Numbered from the stretch's first letter, positions 1 through 13,355 are shown. The stretch is 64,000 nt of DNA from Thinopyrum elongatum (GCA_011799875.1 CM022298.1:54465792-54529791), one strand, 5' to 3'. Program-made: numbers and translations. The notes: generated from the sequence alone by a model not told the origin.

Positions 1-603
1 TCAAGCGTAGCACTCGTAGAGCTTGATGTGCATCTGCAGACGGAAGTAGATGGTTCCCTCGGAGGCATCGAGTCGAAGCGTGGCGATGCCGCGCGCCATA
101 AAGAAGTCGCCGGTGCCACCGACGACGGAGAGGTCCCGTGTCTTGTCGTCCATGAGGTCCGCGCCGACGAGGTTCATGGTGCCCTTGTGCGCCGTGGAGT
201 TGAAGACAATGGAGAAGCCAAACCAGGAGGTGTAAGACTCCTGCTTGTCGTAGAAGTAGAAGCCCTGGGCGCGTGCCGCGGGCTCCTCCCGCGCCAAGGG
301 TAGCGCCTTCCCCACCGTCATGGGGTCGTTGAACACCACGAGAGTGCCGAAGTAGGTGCCATTCTTCCAGTGGGTTGTGCTCAGCGCCGTGGGCTTGGTG
401 GCCGCGGCCGACGTCGCGTTCCGTGTGTTGTTGACGCCGTTGTAGAGGATGTCGTGGTAATAGAGCGTCATCTCGTTGCAGGGCTCGTCAGAGCTGCTGG
501 AGATGACCCTCGTCAGGCCATGGGTGGCGCCCGCCGAGCCCAGCAGAAACACCGCGAACACGACGGCCAGTGACAGCTTGGAAGATGCTGTGAGGCCTTG
601 CAT
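1..603 (-). CDS. Dirigent protein, copy 1 (200 aa, complete)
   Basis: Complete single-exon ORF from ATG (complement of 601-603) to TGA (complement of 1-3). It encodes a secreted dirigent-family protein. Dirigent proteins steer stereoselective coupling of phenoxy radicals in lignan or lignin-related metabolism in the apoplast; the exact substrate here is unknown. Residues 1 to about 26 are a hydrophobic signal peptide ending near GSAGA. The single dirigent domain spans about 40-200, with YYHDILYNG (48-56), [10 protein letters not shown] (110-119), [18 protein letters not shown] (157-174) and C-terminal LYECY. Cys42 and Cys198 match the conserved disulfide pair. Sequons at Asn58, Asn62, Asn81 and Asn135 suggest N-glycosylation. 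Length is normal for a stand-alone dirigent and no jacalin domain follows. From Cys42 onward it differs from the copy at 22905-23510 at only six residues. Subfamily not assigned. Confidence 0.95.
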   Translation of the reverse strand: MQGLTASSKLSLAVVFAVFLLGSAGATHGLTRVISSSSDEPCNEMTLYYHDILYNGVNNTRNATSAAATKPTALSTTHWKNGTYFGTLVVFNDPMTVGKALPLAREEPAARAQGFYFYDKQESYTSWFGFSIVFNSTAHKGTMNLVGADLMDDKTRDLSVVGGTGDFFMARGIATLRLDASEGTIYFRLQMHIKLYECYA

Positions 604-1332
604 TGTTGAAAATGCAACTGTTTACTGAGCGTAAGCTGCAAAAGGTCAATTAGCTGTGATGTAGTAGAGCACTGCTAAGTGAGTATGCAGCTAGCTCTTC
701 TTGTTGTGTGTCAAGAGCTTGACTTGTGCATCCTATTTATAGAGGTGCATGCATGGAGCTGTATGTGGGGCATGCAGATAGAAAGTTTGAGTTTAGTAAC
801 TTTGGCTTACATCATAATCTCTCTTGTACTCCAAGTCCCCAACAAGTGACCAATCTTGTTTAGAATTGATGATGATTCGGTTGCGGTGGGTAGTACGAGG
901 CATACCCAAAAAGCAATTATTCATTTTGTGCTATTGGGCAGTCATGAATATGTAAGCGGCTCATCTTAGGTGGGCTTCCAAAATAGCCGCACAAAAGCTA
1001 ATGCACTGCTGTTTCATAACGTGGGGCAGAGAATATTCTTGGGATAAATTACTTGGTTCACTCAAACAGACGCAACGATCAGAAAAGGGGTGCATCGTTG
1101 GTACGTCGGAGTAATGCATGGCATCGCTTTTGCCTTTTTCTCTAGCACGTCGACATGCCAACCACGGCGGGAGCTTCAGCATATGACAGGGGGCAAAGAA
1201 CACTTCAGACAGAGTATCTATATAACTAGTAACCTATTTCTCTGGACATATGTAAATATTTTATTTTGTAGACAGGTAAGCTTAGCATGTAAACATGCAT
1301 GTCAGAGGCTTGATGATTTTCATTCTATTATA
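604..1332 (-). repeat. Promoter-side part of the dirigent tandem duplication, copy 1
   Basis: The 5' UTR, promoter and upstream sequence align by eye with 23511-24286, including the TATA box, the RY motif, the block around 780-900, and the block 1100-1332 (GCATGGCATCGCTTTTGCC and AACATGTAAACATGCATG). The duplicated unit therefore includes CDS plus about 0.7 kb of upstream DNA. Identity drops and small indels appear beyond about 950. Confidence 0.8.
733..742 (-). promoter_or_regulatory. TATA box of dirigent gene 1
   Basis: CTATAAATAG on the minus strand, 130 bp upstream of the ATG, implying a leader of roughly 100 nt. Just upstream in gene orientation lies CATGCATG, an RY-type motif (B3-domain factor site). 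Both are preserved in the second copy. Confidence 0.75.
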
Positions 1333-2909
1333 CCACATAAATTAATAAATATTTCACAACTATATAATATTTATACGTACTAGTCTGCAATCTGTGCATT
1401 CGGCCGGGCTAGTTATTCACAGTTTCACTGCTATATGTAGCCTTCCTTAAATTGAACTAGGAAAGTGGCTCACTCGTTGCACGCGTAATGTCTTTTAACC
1501 ACTTGTCATATTTTATCATTGAACTTCTTATATAATTTCTTATTACAAAAGTTCTAGGATCCATTATAATATTTTCTTATCACTTATTATTTTTATTACA
1601 TAAATATTATTAAAAATAATTGGATCCTAAAAATAAGCATTAATGCAAATATATCCTTTCATACACTGATATTTTATTGGAATTTCCCAAATCTACCAAT
1701 TAATTTTTTGGTCTAGAGTTTAATTCTAGTAGTTTCTTGAAAGAGATTAAACATCATGGATATTTCATATTATTATTGTGTCTCGTGTAGTCTTGCATTC
1801 TAAAAAATTATAATATTTAGTTGGATTTTACTATATGTATATTCTTTAGAACATATGAATCTTGGAAAAGTTGTAGCCAAAAGTGTGTATCACATTCTCA
1901 AAGGAAAAAAAACTATTACAACTCATGTACTACAACAGATGGAAGAATATAGTTCTTTTTGTTTGTCAATTAACAAGCTGGAGGTGATTCAATGGATGCA
2001 CTTATAATGAGGTCTTTGGTGCTTGGCTACATAAAACTTTGTACCGCGTATATTTGTATGATAATTAGATATGAACTTACATTGGATTTTGGGAATACTA
2101 CATAGAGGAAGATTAAAAGTTTCAGGCACCACGCCTCAGTATAGAAAAGTTTGGATCATGATATATCTCTATTGTTGTACTCCAAAGATTCATCTATGTC
2201 AACATCATAGTAAGTGCCGCAACCTTGTAATAAATTCCTAAAAATAACATAATGGCTTGCTTTCTGATTTTTTTTCTTTAAGTTGATAGGATGAAACAAA
2301 TATAAGAGGAAATCACAACTGTATATCGATAACATGGCATATGATAAATGAATTCCAAGTTGGCCAGCACCTTTGGGAAATCTCAACATAAATAAGAAGC
2401 AAGCATGCTATTGAATCTTCTACTATTCCCAATTATCTAAATTATGTATTAAGTTGGCAAGATGTAGAATATTTGTGTTGATGCATGTAGAGAAGTACAT
2501 ACCAGGTAATATAACACACTTATAAATCACATCCTCTTACTTTTGATTCAAAAATATTTTATATGATACAATAGAACATGCCGATACCGTGTGAGAAGAC
2601 CGATTGGGTCGAAGATTCATAGTTCGTCACTGCTAGCTAGTCTATCATGTTGCCATGAATTTTGGTGAAGGGTGAGATTAGCATGGTAGTGGAAATCAGG
2701 TGGCATGACAACATAACTACTTGAGCACAGTACTTCTATCATTCCAAGGTGCAATCTCACGAGATGGATGCGGCTCCTCCTTGCCGGCAAAGACGTTGCA
2801 GCTCCTGTTCACGATCCTAGCATGTCCTTTTCAATATCCCTTTGTATGTACAGTTGGTTCTCGAGCCACCGTTTAGAACGGCGCGTCGTCTACACGAATG
2901 CTACCCCAT
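1333..2909. other. AT-rich flank without recognised gene
   Basis: Strongly AT-rich host-like DNA. No ORF has coding character and I recognise no transposon ends apart from the short inverted repeat at 1555-1629. It ends at the CTGCT target duplication of element A. Confidence 0.6.
1555..1629. repeat. Short AT-rich inverted repeat
   Basis: TAGGATCCATTATAAT at the left is mirrored by ATAATTGGATCCTA at the right, giving an imperfect 75-bp palindrome. It could be a MITE remnant or a chance AT-rich hairpin; no convincing target duplication was found. Confidence 0.4.
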
Positions 2910-2914
2910 CTGCT

Positions 2915-5087
2915 TGTAGGGGAACGCAGCAGAAAACAAAAATTTTCCGACCTACGCATCAGCCCAGGACCACTATGAAGACTGCATACAAGGTTTGATC
3001 ATTTTCGTTACCGACTCGTAGCGCAGCGGAAGTAGAGTCGATGACGATCGGTGGTGCAGATCCCCGCAGCTAGGATTTACAACCTCCCAACCGCGAGGAT
3101 GTATACCCTCGTCTTCCCTTCGGACAGCCCTCCGGGAGGCGGTCGAACAGTCCCCCGGACGGTGTCGCGGACAGCCCTTCGGGAGGACCTTCGAAACTCG
3201 AACGGTCACTCGGACAGCCCTTCGGGAGGACTCACAGAACTCGGACCGTCACTTGGACAGCCCTTCAGGAGGCACTCACGAACAGCCCCTCGGGCACTAA
3301 GATCGAAACTACGACCTCTCTACAGAGTTGCACACATACGGTGTCATCTATCCGGCAGGGCTTCGCCGTCCAGAACTAGTTCCCACCGGAACCCAGACAG
3401 CCTTTCGGCTCTACGAAACTCTTTTCGTGGGAGGGAGAGAGAAGCCAGATCATTGCATGGCACTTGTATGTGAGAAGGGATGAGGTTTGGGCAGCCCCCT
3501 CACCTCCTATTTATAGGAAAACCCAAGGGGTAGTGTGCCTCCCAAATTACCAAAAACTCCCATGCAAAAGTCTTCACATGAGGGTAATATGGACAAAATG
3601 GGATGCCATGTGGAGCTCCAAAGAGCTCCAACCCCCTTGGCCGGCCACCCCCTTGGGGGTCCCCCATGAGGTGCTCTCATGGCCCCCAAAGTCCTTCTAG
3701 AAGCCTTTAGCAAAAGCCCTAAAAGGTGGCTTTCCAAAAATACCCCAAAAAGCACTTTCACTATTCACGACGACATTTTTCAGCGTCCGTTCGAACTGAA
3801 AATATTTATGTGGGCTTAGAACATTTCCAGTACCCACTAAAATAATTTTCAACGTGTTCTGGAACAATTCCAGTTTAGTGATTTCATCTGCGAAAAGCAT
3901 CTGAAGCGGTTCCGGCAGCCTCGGAACATTTCCGGTTTTTCTTCCAGAAAATTCTCAGAAGTTTCCAGAATGATTCTGGCATCCTCCAAGAATTATCAGA
4001 CATGTGCCGAAACCATTTTGACTTAATGGTATCCCCTGAAACAACTTTTCAGTTTCACCGGAACTCATCCGGTGACCTCTCTCTGCGGAACTTTTCCGCT
4101 GTCCGAAACTTTTCGGTGTCCGAAACTTTTTCGGTGATTTTCTCTCAGACTCCCTGTCTAGTATTCAGCAGATAGATGACCCTTAAGCGTGTGACCCTAT
4201 AGGTTCGGTGAAGTATAGACATGACACGGAACCCCTTTCGATCAATGATCAACATCGGAGCCGTGGACACCCATATTGACCCCTATACCCACACGAATGA
4301 ATATTCGAGTGAACCTCCAGTTGCCGTGTGCTATTCCTGTTGCTTCGCGATATGTTACAAATACCCGAGGTGAGACATGTAGGCATTCCCGTGGATCAAC
4401 AACTTGTCCACTATGCTAGTTACCTCGTTACCGGTATTGTTCTCTTTTCTCGTTACCGTGTTCCGGCATCCCCGTGATCAAATCACATAGTGTCTGGCCA
4501 GACGACGATGGATACCGTAACACCGAGAGGGCCCAGAGATATCTCTCCATCGTCGGAGGAGCAAATCCCAATCTTGAGCTATCAAATTACTTGACATACT
4601 TTCCCATGAACCCGTAAGCCGCCGTAATAGCCATCCATTTACGGATGACGTTTAACAAACCCCAAAGTTCATGAATCAAGCATGAAGAAACTCGATACTC
4701 TCATGGTCTGAGGAATCATGCAAACATTAACCATCTCTGTGTTATTAACCATAAACTTGTGACGAATGTATCTCATAGCATAACATCAATCGGGTCGATT
4801 CAACACAAATGTTCTTCTAACATTTGTGCCCTCAAAGTTGCTGGCATAGACATGCCTATGATTGGGAAAACATAATCATCATGCAACACCTGAGCTAGTC
4901 TTAGAGGCATGACTAGGAATACATTTTACCGTTTATTATTCCACACGTGCACATGGGTTTTCCCCAGAGCCTTTATGGATATACGGGCTCGGGAACCACA
5001 GCAGTTATAGCATGGAACATAAACCTAATTATGAACACGGAGATAAATAATAACATTTATTATTTCCTCTAGGGCATATCTCCTACA
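2915..5087 (-). repeat. 3' LTR of element A
   Basis: Pairs with 19741-21912. In element orientation it has a U3 region rich in short hairpins (GGAACTTTTCC and CCGAAAAGTTTCGG types, 3900-4140), a TATA box CCTATAAATAGG (complement of 3506-3517), and downstream a degenerate array of about seven units related to CCTCCCGAAGGGCTGTCC (3118-3420). An antisense ORF (3051-3473) is open but is explained by the GC-rich array. Confidence 0.9.
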
Positions 5088-6054
5088 GACTCCCACTTGC
5101 ACTAGAGTCAATAATCTAGTTAATGCTAATGCACTTTACACCTGTGGCACACCGGTGTAAATATGCTTCGCTTGTGGTATAGCCTGATGTCCAACGGATC
5201 TGACGACTTCAGCTCCGTGTGTATCTTTGCATATCCTCACATTTTCACGCTTTCACAAAATTCATATTTTGTGTGGACTTGGCTTTGTATGTATGTGAAT
5301 CACAGGTCGAACCTGGATTCCTCAGACTGAGTTACGGAGCAACTACCTGCAGTAGTGTCCCATTGACAAAAGCCATCTTGGAACCATACTAAGTTCATGA
5401 ATGAACTATATGATTCAACATCTTCTTTGTCGCTTTAAAAGCGGCAACATACTTCGCCCCTGTTATAGAATTCGCCACAGTAACTTGTTTGGAACAATTT
5501 CCAACTACCGTGCCACCATATTGTGTATTGCACAAAACCCTTAACTTAAATCGAAAATCGCTTGGAGCATGGATGAAGACTGTATCGATGTAACCTTTTA
5601 CAACGAACTCTTCATGATCTCTGCTTGCGAGAAAACATGTCATCAGTGCTACTATAGTAATCAATGACCCTTTTTCACTGTTGTCCCATGATCAGTACTT
5701 TTGATCACTTTGGTATCTATACTCGCAACAACTTTGGGAGTATTGGACATATCTGGTTGTTTTTACATACCATGGAATACATGATTAATCCAAACACAAG
5801 AGTGTGTGGAATCTCCATCATGTATTTTGCTCATCAGTGTTTTGGGACACCGAGTCTTGCAAAAACTCTTTCCATGTGACTTCGGCAAGAATCACTCCTT
5901 GACGTTTTTAATGCTAAAAAGGTTTTAGCATCTTGTCAATATGTATCTTTTCTCAGCCCTATTAGGTAAATCTATCTCCATAGATCATCATGCCTAATAT
6001 AAAGGCTATTTAGCCCAAGCACTTCATTGAAAAACTATTTTCAAATGAAGTCCT
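5088..6054 (-). pseudogene. Element A internal region, 3' part: polypurine tract and decayed Copia RT/RNase H
   Basis: Directly next to the LTR lies the complement of GCAAGTGGGAGTC, the polypurine tract. On the minus strand, 5340-5880 carries broken pol: a segment like SKQVTVANSITGAKYVAAF, matching the Copia RNase H region, preceded by a degenerate counterpart of the MYAMVCTRPDIA motif near 5768-5790. Frames change repeatedly and stops interrupt it. The region ends in GTCCT (6050-6054), the target duplication of B. Confidence 0.75.
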
Positions 6055-8083
6055 TGTAGGGTAACGCAGCAGAAAACGAAAATTTTCCGACCTACGCACC
6101 AGCCCAGGACCACTATGGAGACTGCATACAAGGTTTGATCATTTTCGTTACCGACTCGTAGCGCAGCGAAAGTAGAGTCGATGACGATCGGTGGTGCAGA
6201 TCCCCGCAGCTAGGATTTACAACCTCCCAACCGCGAGGATGTATACCCTCGTCTTCCCTTCGGACAGCCCTCCGGGAGGCGGTCGAACAGTCCCCCGGAC
6301 GGTGTCGCGGACAGCCCTTCGGGAGGACCTTCGAAACTCGAACGGTCACTCGGACAGCCCTTCGGGAGGACTCACAGAACTCGGACCGTCACTTGGACAG
6401 CCCTTCGGGAGGCACTCACGAACAGCCCCTCGGGCACTAAGATCGAAACTACGACCTCTCTACAGAGTTGCACACATACGGTGTCAACTATCCGGCAGGG
6501 CTTCGCCGTCCAGAACTAGTTCCCACCGGAACCCAGACAGCCTTTCGGCTCTACGAAACTCTTTTCGTGGGAGGGAGAGAGAAGCCAGATCATTGCATGG
6601 CACTTGTATGTGAGAAGGAGTGAGTCTTTAGGCATCCCCCTCCACCCCTATTTATAGGCCAAGCCCAAGGGTGGCTTCTCCAAGAAGCCAAGGGGAAAAA
6701 TACCAAAGGACCCTCAAGGTGGCTTCTCCAAGAAGCCACCCAAAAAGCACTTTCACTATTCACGACGACATTTTTCAGCGTCCGTTCAAACTGAAAATAT
6801 TTATGTGGGCTTAGAACATTTCCAGTACCCACTAAAATAATTTTCAACGCGTTCTGGAACAATTCCAGTTTAGTGATTTCATCTGCGAAAAGCATCTGAA
6901 GCGGTTCTGGCAGCCCCGGAACATTTCCGGTTTTTCTTCCAGAAAATTCCCAGAAGTTTCCAGAATGATTCTGGCATCCTCCAAGAATTATCAGGCATGT
7001 GTCGAAACCATTTTGACTTAATGGTATCCCCTGAAACAACTTTTCAGTTTCACCGGAACTCATCCGGTGACCTCTCTCTGCGGAACTTTTCCGCTGTCCG
7101 AAACTTTTCGGTGTCCGAAACTTTTTCGGTGATTTTCTCTCAGACTCCCTGTCTAGTATTCAGCAGATAGATGACCCTTAAGCGTGTGACCCTATAGGTT
7201 CGGTGAAGTATAGACATGACACGGAACCCCTTCCGATCAATGATCAACATCGGAGCCGTGGACACCCATATTGACCCCTATACCCACACGAATGAATATT
7301 CGAGTGAACCTCCAGTTGCCGTGTGCTATTCCTGTTGCTTCACGATATGTTACAAATACCCGAGGTGAGACATGTTGGCATCCCCGTGGATCAACAACTT
7401 GTCCACTATGCCAGTTACCCCGTTATCGGTATTGTTCTCTTTTCTCGTTACCGTGTTCCGGCATCCCCGTGATCAAATCACAAAGTGTCTGGCCAGACGA
7501 TGATGGATACCGTAACACCGAGAGGGCCCAGAGATATCTCTCCATCGTCGGAGGAGCAAATCCCAATCTTGAGCTATCAAATTACTTGACATACTTTCCC
7601 ATGAACCCGTAAGCCGCCGTAATAGCCATCCATTTACGGATGACGTTTAACAAACCCCAAAGTTCATGAATCAAGCATGAAGAAACTCGATACTCTCATG
7701 GTCTGAGGAATCATGCAAACATTAACCATCTCTGTGTTATTAACCATTAACTCATGACGAATGTATCTCATAGCATAACATCAATTCGGGTCGATTCAAC
7801 ACAAATGTCCTTCCTGACATTGTGCCCTCAAAGTTGCTGGCATAGACATGCCCATGATTGGAAAAACATAATCATCATGCAACACTTGAGCTAGTCTTAG
7901 AGGCACGACTAGGAATACATTTTACCGTTTATTATACCACACGTGCACATGGGTTTTCCCCAGAGCCTTTATGGATATACGGGCTCGGGAACCACAGCAG
8001 TTATAGCATGGAATATAAACTTAATTATGAACAGGGAGATAATTAATAACATTTATTATTGCCTCTAGGGCATATCTCCTACA
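6055..8083 (-). repeat. 3' LTR of element B
   Basis: Same ends and same GC-rich hairpin array as A, but a different promoter-side module: a tandemly repeated block GGTGGCTTCTCCAAGAAGCC (around 6671 and 6718) replaces A's 200-bp block. TATA box CCTATAAATAGG is the complement of 6647-6658. Confidence 0.9.
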
Positions 8084-8289
8084 GACTCCCACTTGCACTA
8101 GAGTCAATAATCTAGTTGATGCTAATGCACTTTACACCTGTGGCACACCGGTGTAAATATACTTCGCTTGTGGTATAGCCTGATGTCCAACGGATCTGAC
8201 GACTTCAGCTCCGTGTGTATCTTTGCATATCCTCGCGTTTTCACGCCTTCACAAAATTCATATTTTGTGTGGACTTGGCTTGGTATGTA

Positions 8290-8830
8290 TGTGAATCACA
8301 GGTCGAACCTGGATTCCTCAGACTGAGTTATGGAGCAACTACTTGCAGTAGTGTCCCATGATTCAACATCTTCTTTGTCGCTTTTAAAAGCGGCAACATA
8401 CTTCGCCTCTGTTATAGAATTCGCCACAGTAACTTGTTTGGAACAATTTCCAACTACCGTGCCACCATATTGTGTTTTGCACAAAACCCTTAACTTAAAT
8501 CAAAAATCGCTTGGACCATGGATGAAGACTGTATCGATGTAACCTTTTACAACGAACTCTTCATGATCTCTGCTTGCGAGAAAACATGTCATCAGTGCTA
8601 CTATAGTACTCAATGACCCTTTTTCACTGTTGTCCCTTGATCAATACTTTTGATCACTTTGGTATCTATACTCGCAACAACTTTGGGAGTATTGGACATA
8701 TCTGGTTGTTTTTACATACCATGGAATACATGATTAATCCAAACACAAGAGTGTGTGGAATCTCCATCATGTATTTTGCTCATCAGTGTTTTGGGACACC
8801 GAGTCTTGCAAAAACTCTTTCCATGTGACT
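8290..8830 (-). pseudogene. Decayed Copia pol (RT end / RNase H) in element B
   Basis: On the minus strand, KQVTVANSITEAKYVAAF corresponds to the Copia RNase H segment (family form: VA-S-TEAEY-AA). Upstream, around 8715-8785, a degenerate MYAMVC-like block follows. The reading frame is broken by stops and shifts, so no enzyme can be made. Confidence 0.65.
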
Positions 8831-11800
8831 TCGGCAAGAATCACTCCTTGACGTTTTTAATGCTAAAAGGTTTTAGCATCTTGTCAATATGTATCTTTGC
8901 TCAGCCCTATTAGGTAAATCTATCTCCATAGATCATCATGCCTAATATAAAGGCTATTTAGCCCAAGCACTTCATTGAAAAACTATTTTTAAATGAAGTC
9001 CTAATTCGTGTCAAGAATATTAATTCCAATTAACAATGTGTCAAGCAAACAAGGTTTTTAGAAATGTTATTATGTTCCCACTTACTTTCTTGAATCACAA
9101 GCATCTTCGTTACCCATTGATGAAGTCAAAACCCTTTTAACCATATCATCAAAACACGAAGATTCCAACTCCATTTTGCTCTCTTCTATCCATCGCTGGA
9201 ACTCTGAAGTTTGCATACTTACTAGCATCCTTTGGACTGACAAAATACCTTGGATTGTATCACATGCAAGTCCTTGGTTTTATTTCCATCGGATGGAAAT
9301 CCTTTCGTCATCCTTGTTTCATATCTCATGATTGAAATTTGTATTAATTGCTAGTTCAACCCGAACCGACTTTAAGCATCGCTACGGTGAAGTAACCTCA
9401 TCGTAGTCAACTCCTTGAACTTGTATATTGCAACAAGTCGAGCTTTATGGATAAAACATTTTTATTCGTATCAGTTATAGTTCCATAAATATTCGTCAGA
9501 CTCTAAGTCTTCCGAAAGGTGTATCAAGGTTTTAATCTTGAATCACTTATATGGAAACTATCTCGGATTGTATTGGCATTTAGCCAATTCCGGAGTCAGG
9601 GCCCACCAATGCTTCCTTGTGTATCGTAGGTATACTGTTGTCTAACAACAATATCTCGTTTGCGCACCTGAGAGGTTTGCACCAGCCTTTGCCTACGTGG
9701 TTCAGCTGCAAGTTCGACCGAATTCCATACATTTTATTGTAGAGACTTCCGTATCAGTCGCAGTAGGAAACTCCGGAATTACTTCCAAGGTCTCTTTCCT
9801 TTGACCTGATGACGAAGATACTGTTTATCTCGTCGAGTTGCACTATTCTCCCACTCACCTTTTTGAAAGAACCATTTTCTTCAAAAAGCATACCGTTCTT
9901 TGTGGCAAACCTATTTGCCTCGGTATAGTGAGGGAGGAATACCCAATGACTTGGGATAACCTACAAAGTAGCACTTGTCTGATTTGGAATAGGTTTATAA
10001 CCTTTTACACAAGCCCCATATTCCAAATGTTAAGAAAAGATATAACATGGTTGGGCGTACCATACCATGGTGTCATTTCAACAGACCTGATGGAGCTCTT
10101 TTCAGTGTAAAAGCCGTAGTCTCTAAAGCATCACCTTTTAAAAGGGATAATGGCAAATTTATTTATGTCGTCTTTGATCTTACCATGTCATAAATGGTTC
10201 GATTACATCTTCACGGACTTTCCACTCACAGTGGTGTTCCGGGTGGTGTAAGTTATGAAACTCTTTTCACAACTCATCAGACATTCGCTAAACTTGTAAC
10301 TCAAATATTTCTTTCTGCAATCGAATTGTAGAAACATAATTTTCTTGTTACAATAACTTCTACTTCATTTTGAAAACCTTTCAAATGATTTCAAAAGATC
10401 CAGACTTACGTCTCATCAAGTAAATATCCATATATCTACTTGAGTCATTTCTGAAGATAGATAAATCCACTACTTGCAACAACATTGATTGGACTACATA
10501 CATCAAAATGTATGATCACCAATAAGTTCTTTGCTCGTTCCTTATGGCCTGTGAACGGTATTTCAGTCACTTCACTTTTTGGAGGAAAGTTGCAAGTGTC
10601 AGATGATTCAAAATCAAACGACTTCAAAATCCATCATAATGGAATTTTCCATGCGGGTTTCTCCAATGTGACCAAATGTAGCGCCACACTTGTGTGGTAT
10701 TCTTTTAGTCTTGTGACATTTAGCGTCAGTGTTATGGATGTATCATATTACCATCAATATTCATAACATACGTCCCATCGAGGATGGAAGTATGGCCCTC
10801 ATGTTATTCATAATACTGAACAACAATTGTTCTTCTATGAACAATTATTTTGCAACAAACATTGTGCAAAGGGCTAGAGTGTATGAAACTCTAAAATGAA
10901 TTATGAAAGTAAACCCAGAGGTAATGTATTATTATTAATATTCATAACATACATCTCATTCATAATGAAAGTATGGCCCTTATGTTATTCATAACATCGA
11001 ACATCAAAAGTTCTCTTATGAACAACCTTCTTGCAAGATACCTTATGCAATGGGCTAGAGTTTGTGAAACTTTAAATGAATTATGAAAATGAATACAGAC
11101 GGTAATACACTGATGGAAGGTATAGTAACATTTACTATGTTCCCTGTGTATACCTAAACCTCATTTCTGGCTAGTCTTTTAGGCCATAGTAGTTCTTACA
11201 TCGAATTGCAACAGAATGCAATCGAGCGGGTATCTTTGTGATTGTCTCACAATACCCAAGAATTAGTGATTAACATGCTTTAACCATAATTCCCAAGAAC
11301 TATATCTTTTACCAGCCTTCTATACATCAAAAACTTGTATGACATTCATACATGAGCTGGATATTCCAGTCTTCTTTATTTTTGCCTTTATACTTCTAAC
11401 AGTTTAACTTTCAATATTTCTCCTACTCTCAGAAGAAGCACTCAACTTAATAGTGGCGTTAGCCCCGGACTTCCTAGGTGTGTAAGTCACACTAACACCC
11501 TTCGGACACTTCCTTTCTCTTTAAGTTGTTGTTTTATTCACCTTTCATCATATCACAGGCGTTCTACTGGATCCCTCTCTTATCAGTCTAATGCATAGTA
11601 AACTCTTTTACTAATAGTTTGCAAACAAACATTGCTTTGGATATCTCATATCTTTTAGCCTTTGTCTGTCTCTGAAAATGATTTTCAGATTTCCATGAAT
11701 ATCACATAACTATCCAAACTTTCGAAGTTCGGGTCTCATGGAAGCAAATGTATTGCACTTGACTGAAACGGAATTCTAGCTTTTGGATCGAAGGACGAGA

Positions 11801-13341
11801 GTCACATGATCCATAGCATAAGCGAAAGAATACCGAAAGTATGCGATAGGACAAAGTCCTTCTCGGCACTCTTGAGGACAATCCTCACATTACGTTACCA
11901 ACCGTAAAGTTTTAACCAGATATTTAATAGCTATTCAATTTAAACAGGGAAGGTGGAAATGCGAGCCATTTATTCTACAACTATTATGCAAACCACACTT
12001 AGACAGTGTTCATATTTAATTGCACTGAGAATTGAACAAGTTAATTCAACAGTGCTCTCCCACTCAAATCAATATCTCTCATAATTGATTGTGAGTGATT
12101 CAAGATCCGTATTTCAATTCAACGCCATTGACGGGTTCATCACTGATGACGTGAATTTCAATCGGTAGGCCAACTTGCCAATCACATCTCTATGTGACTC
12201 TTGTCCATCTTTCGATGCATGTGTTCCGAGCTCAGGACTGTCCTGCCTGAATGTCAAGACAACCAAGTGATCACGCAGTGAGGTCTGACCTTCACCCGCC
12301 TTACACCTCTCTAATCGTTCGTGCTCATGTGTACATGGCGCACCCCGAAAAGATACGTGTTGTAGACGGTGCTACACTTGGGAGAACACTAACTACTTGA
12401 TATTTTGTGAGAGATCACCCTCATAAAAGCGACTACCGCGCAATCAAGAAGGGTGCATCATAAGGGATAAACATCTCAGGCAATTCATAATTAGCATGAT
12501 ATGGTATAGCCCTTTCTGACGGAGAAGTCTTGTATTTCTTCGTCTCCGGCATTCGCGTCGGTGTTCACCTTCACGAAGATTGCCACCACCTTGTCGATGC
12601 AGCAGATAATATTGCTATCTCTATAGCTAATAAAATAATGCATTACACAAGGTTGACACACAGGTCATTTAAAGTGCAATCATATGGCTCCAGCCATCAT
12701 GCCGAATCATGACACGCAGGTCATGTTAATCAATTTACATCATATAGTCATCTCATACATAATCAAATTATTATGAGCACTGCTATACCACATCACATGC
12801 ACATGCAAACCCTCCTGCAAAACCAAGTTAGACGCCTCTAATTGGTTCATGCAAAAACTTGTTTTACGTGGCTTCTAAGGTTTCGAAACAAACCGAAGCT
12901 ACCAACGTCCATCATCAAGTATGATAATCCAAGTCGCTAGATTAACTTTCCAGGGTGTATGAAAACCGAGATAATAAAATCTCGAGCCCCATACTAAACT
13001 TCGTCATACGCATGACCCCCGTGCAGATTATATCTGCATTGCCCTTTCGTTTGCGAAATTTCATCTTTCTTTTTAACTACGGTGGAATTCAATGAACTGT
13101 TAGCACTTCGTTGATCAATCAGGATCGCGGATTGCCAGAACCTTGAAACTCCACCATACTGTTATCAAGATCAGAAATATGCAAATTCCAGGGAAGCAAC
13201 AAGAACATCAGGTAACAGATTTCATCTGCTACCCGCACAAATAATTTTCAGTAATAGAACTCATCTACTACCTAATTATATTGTGCAACACCCATACATC
13301 TCTATGTATTCTAGATCGCAACCTGCATCTACGCATAGCAC

Positions 13342-13355
13342 GGCTCATGATGCCA
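13342..13355 (-). other. Primer-binding site of element B
   Basis: On the minus strand TGGCATCATGAGCC, one base inside the 5' LTR. It resembles the initiator tRNA-Met site TGGTATCAGAGC with small changes. The same 14-mer occurs in A (complement of 19726-19739) and C (35308-35321). Confidence 0.6.

Noticed and set aside
3118..3300. CRISPR-like repeat array
   Set aside because: Units are degenerate, spacers are not unique and uniform, and the context is a plant LTR.
3051..3473. 140-codon ORF open in four LTRs (also 6191-6613, 13493-13915, 19879-20298)
   Set aside because: It is antisense to the element, lies over the GC-rich hairpin array, and is not open in C or D; its Ser/Pro/Arg composition follows the repeat, so I treat it as incidental.
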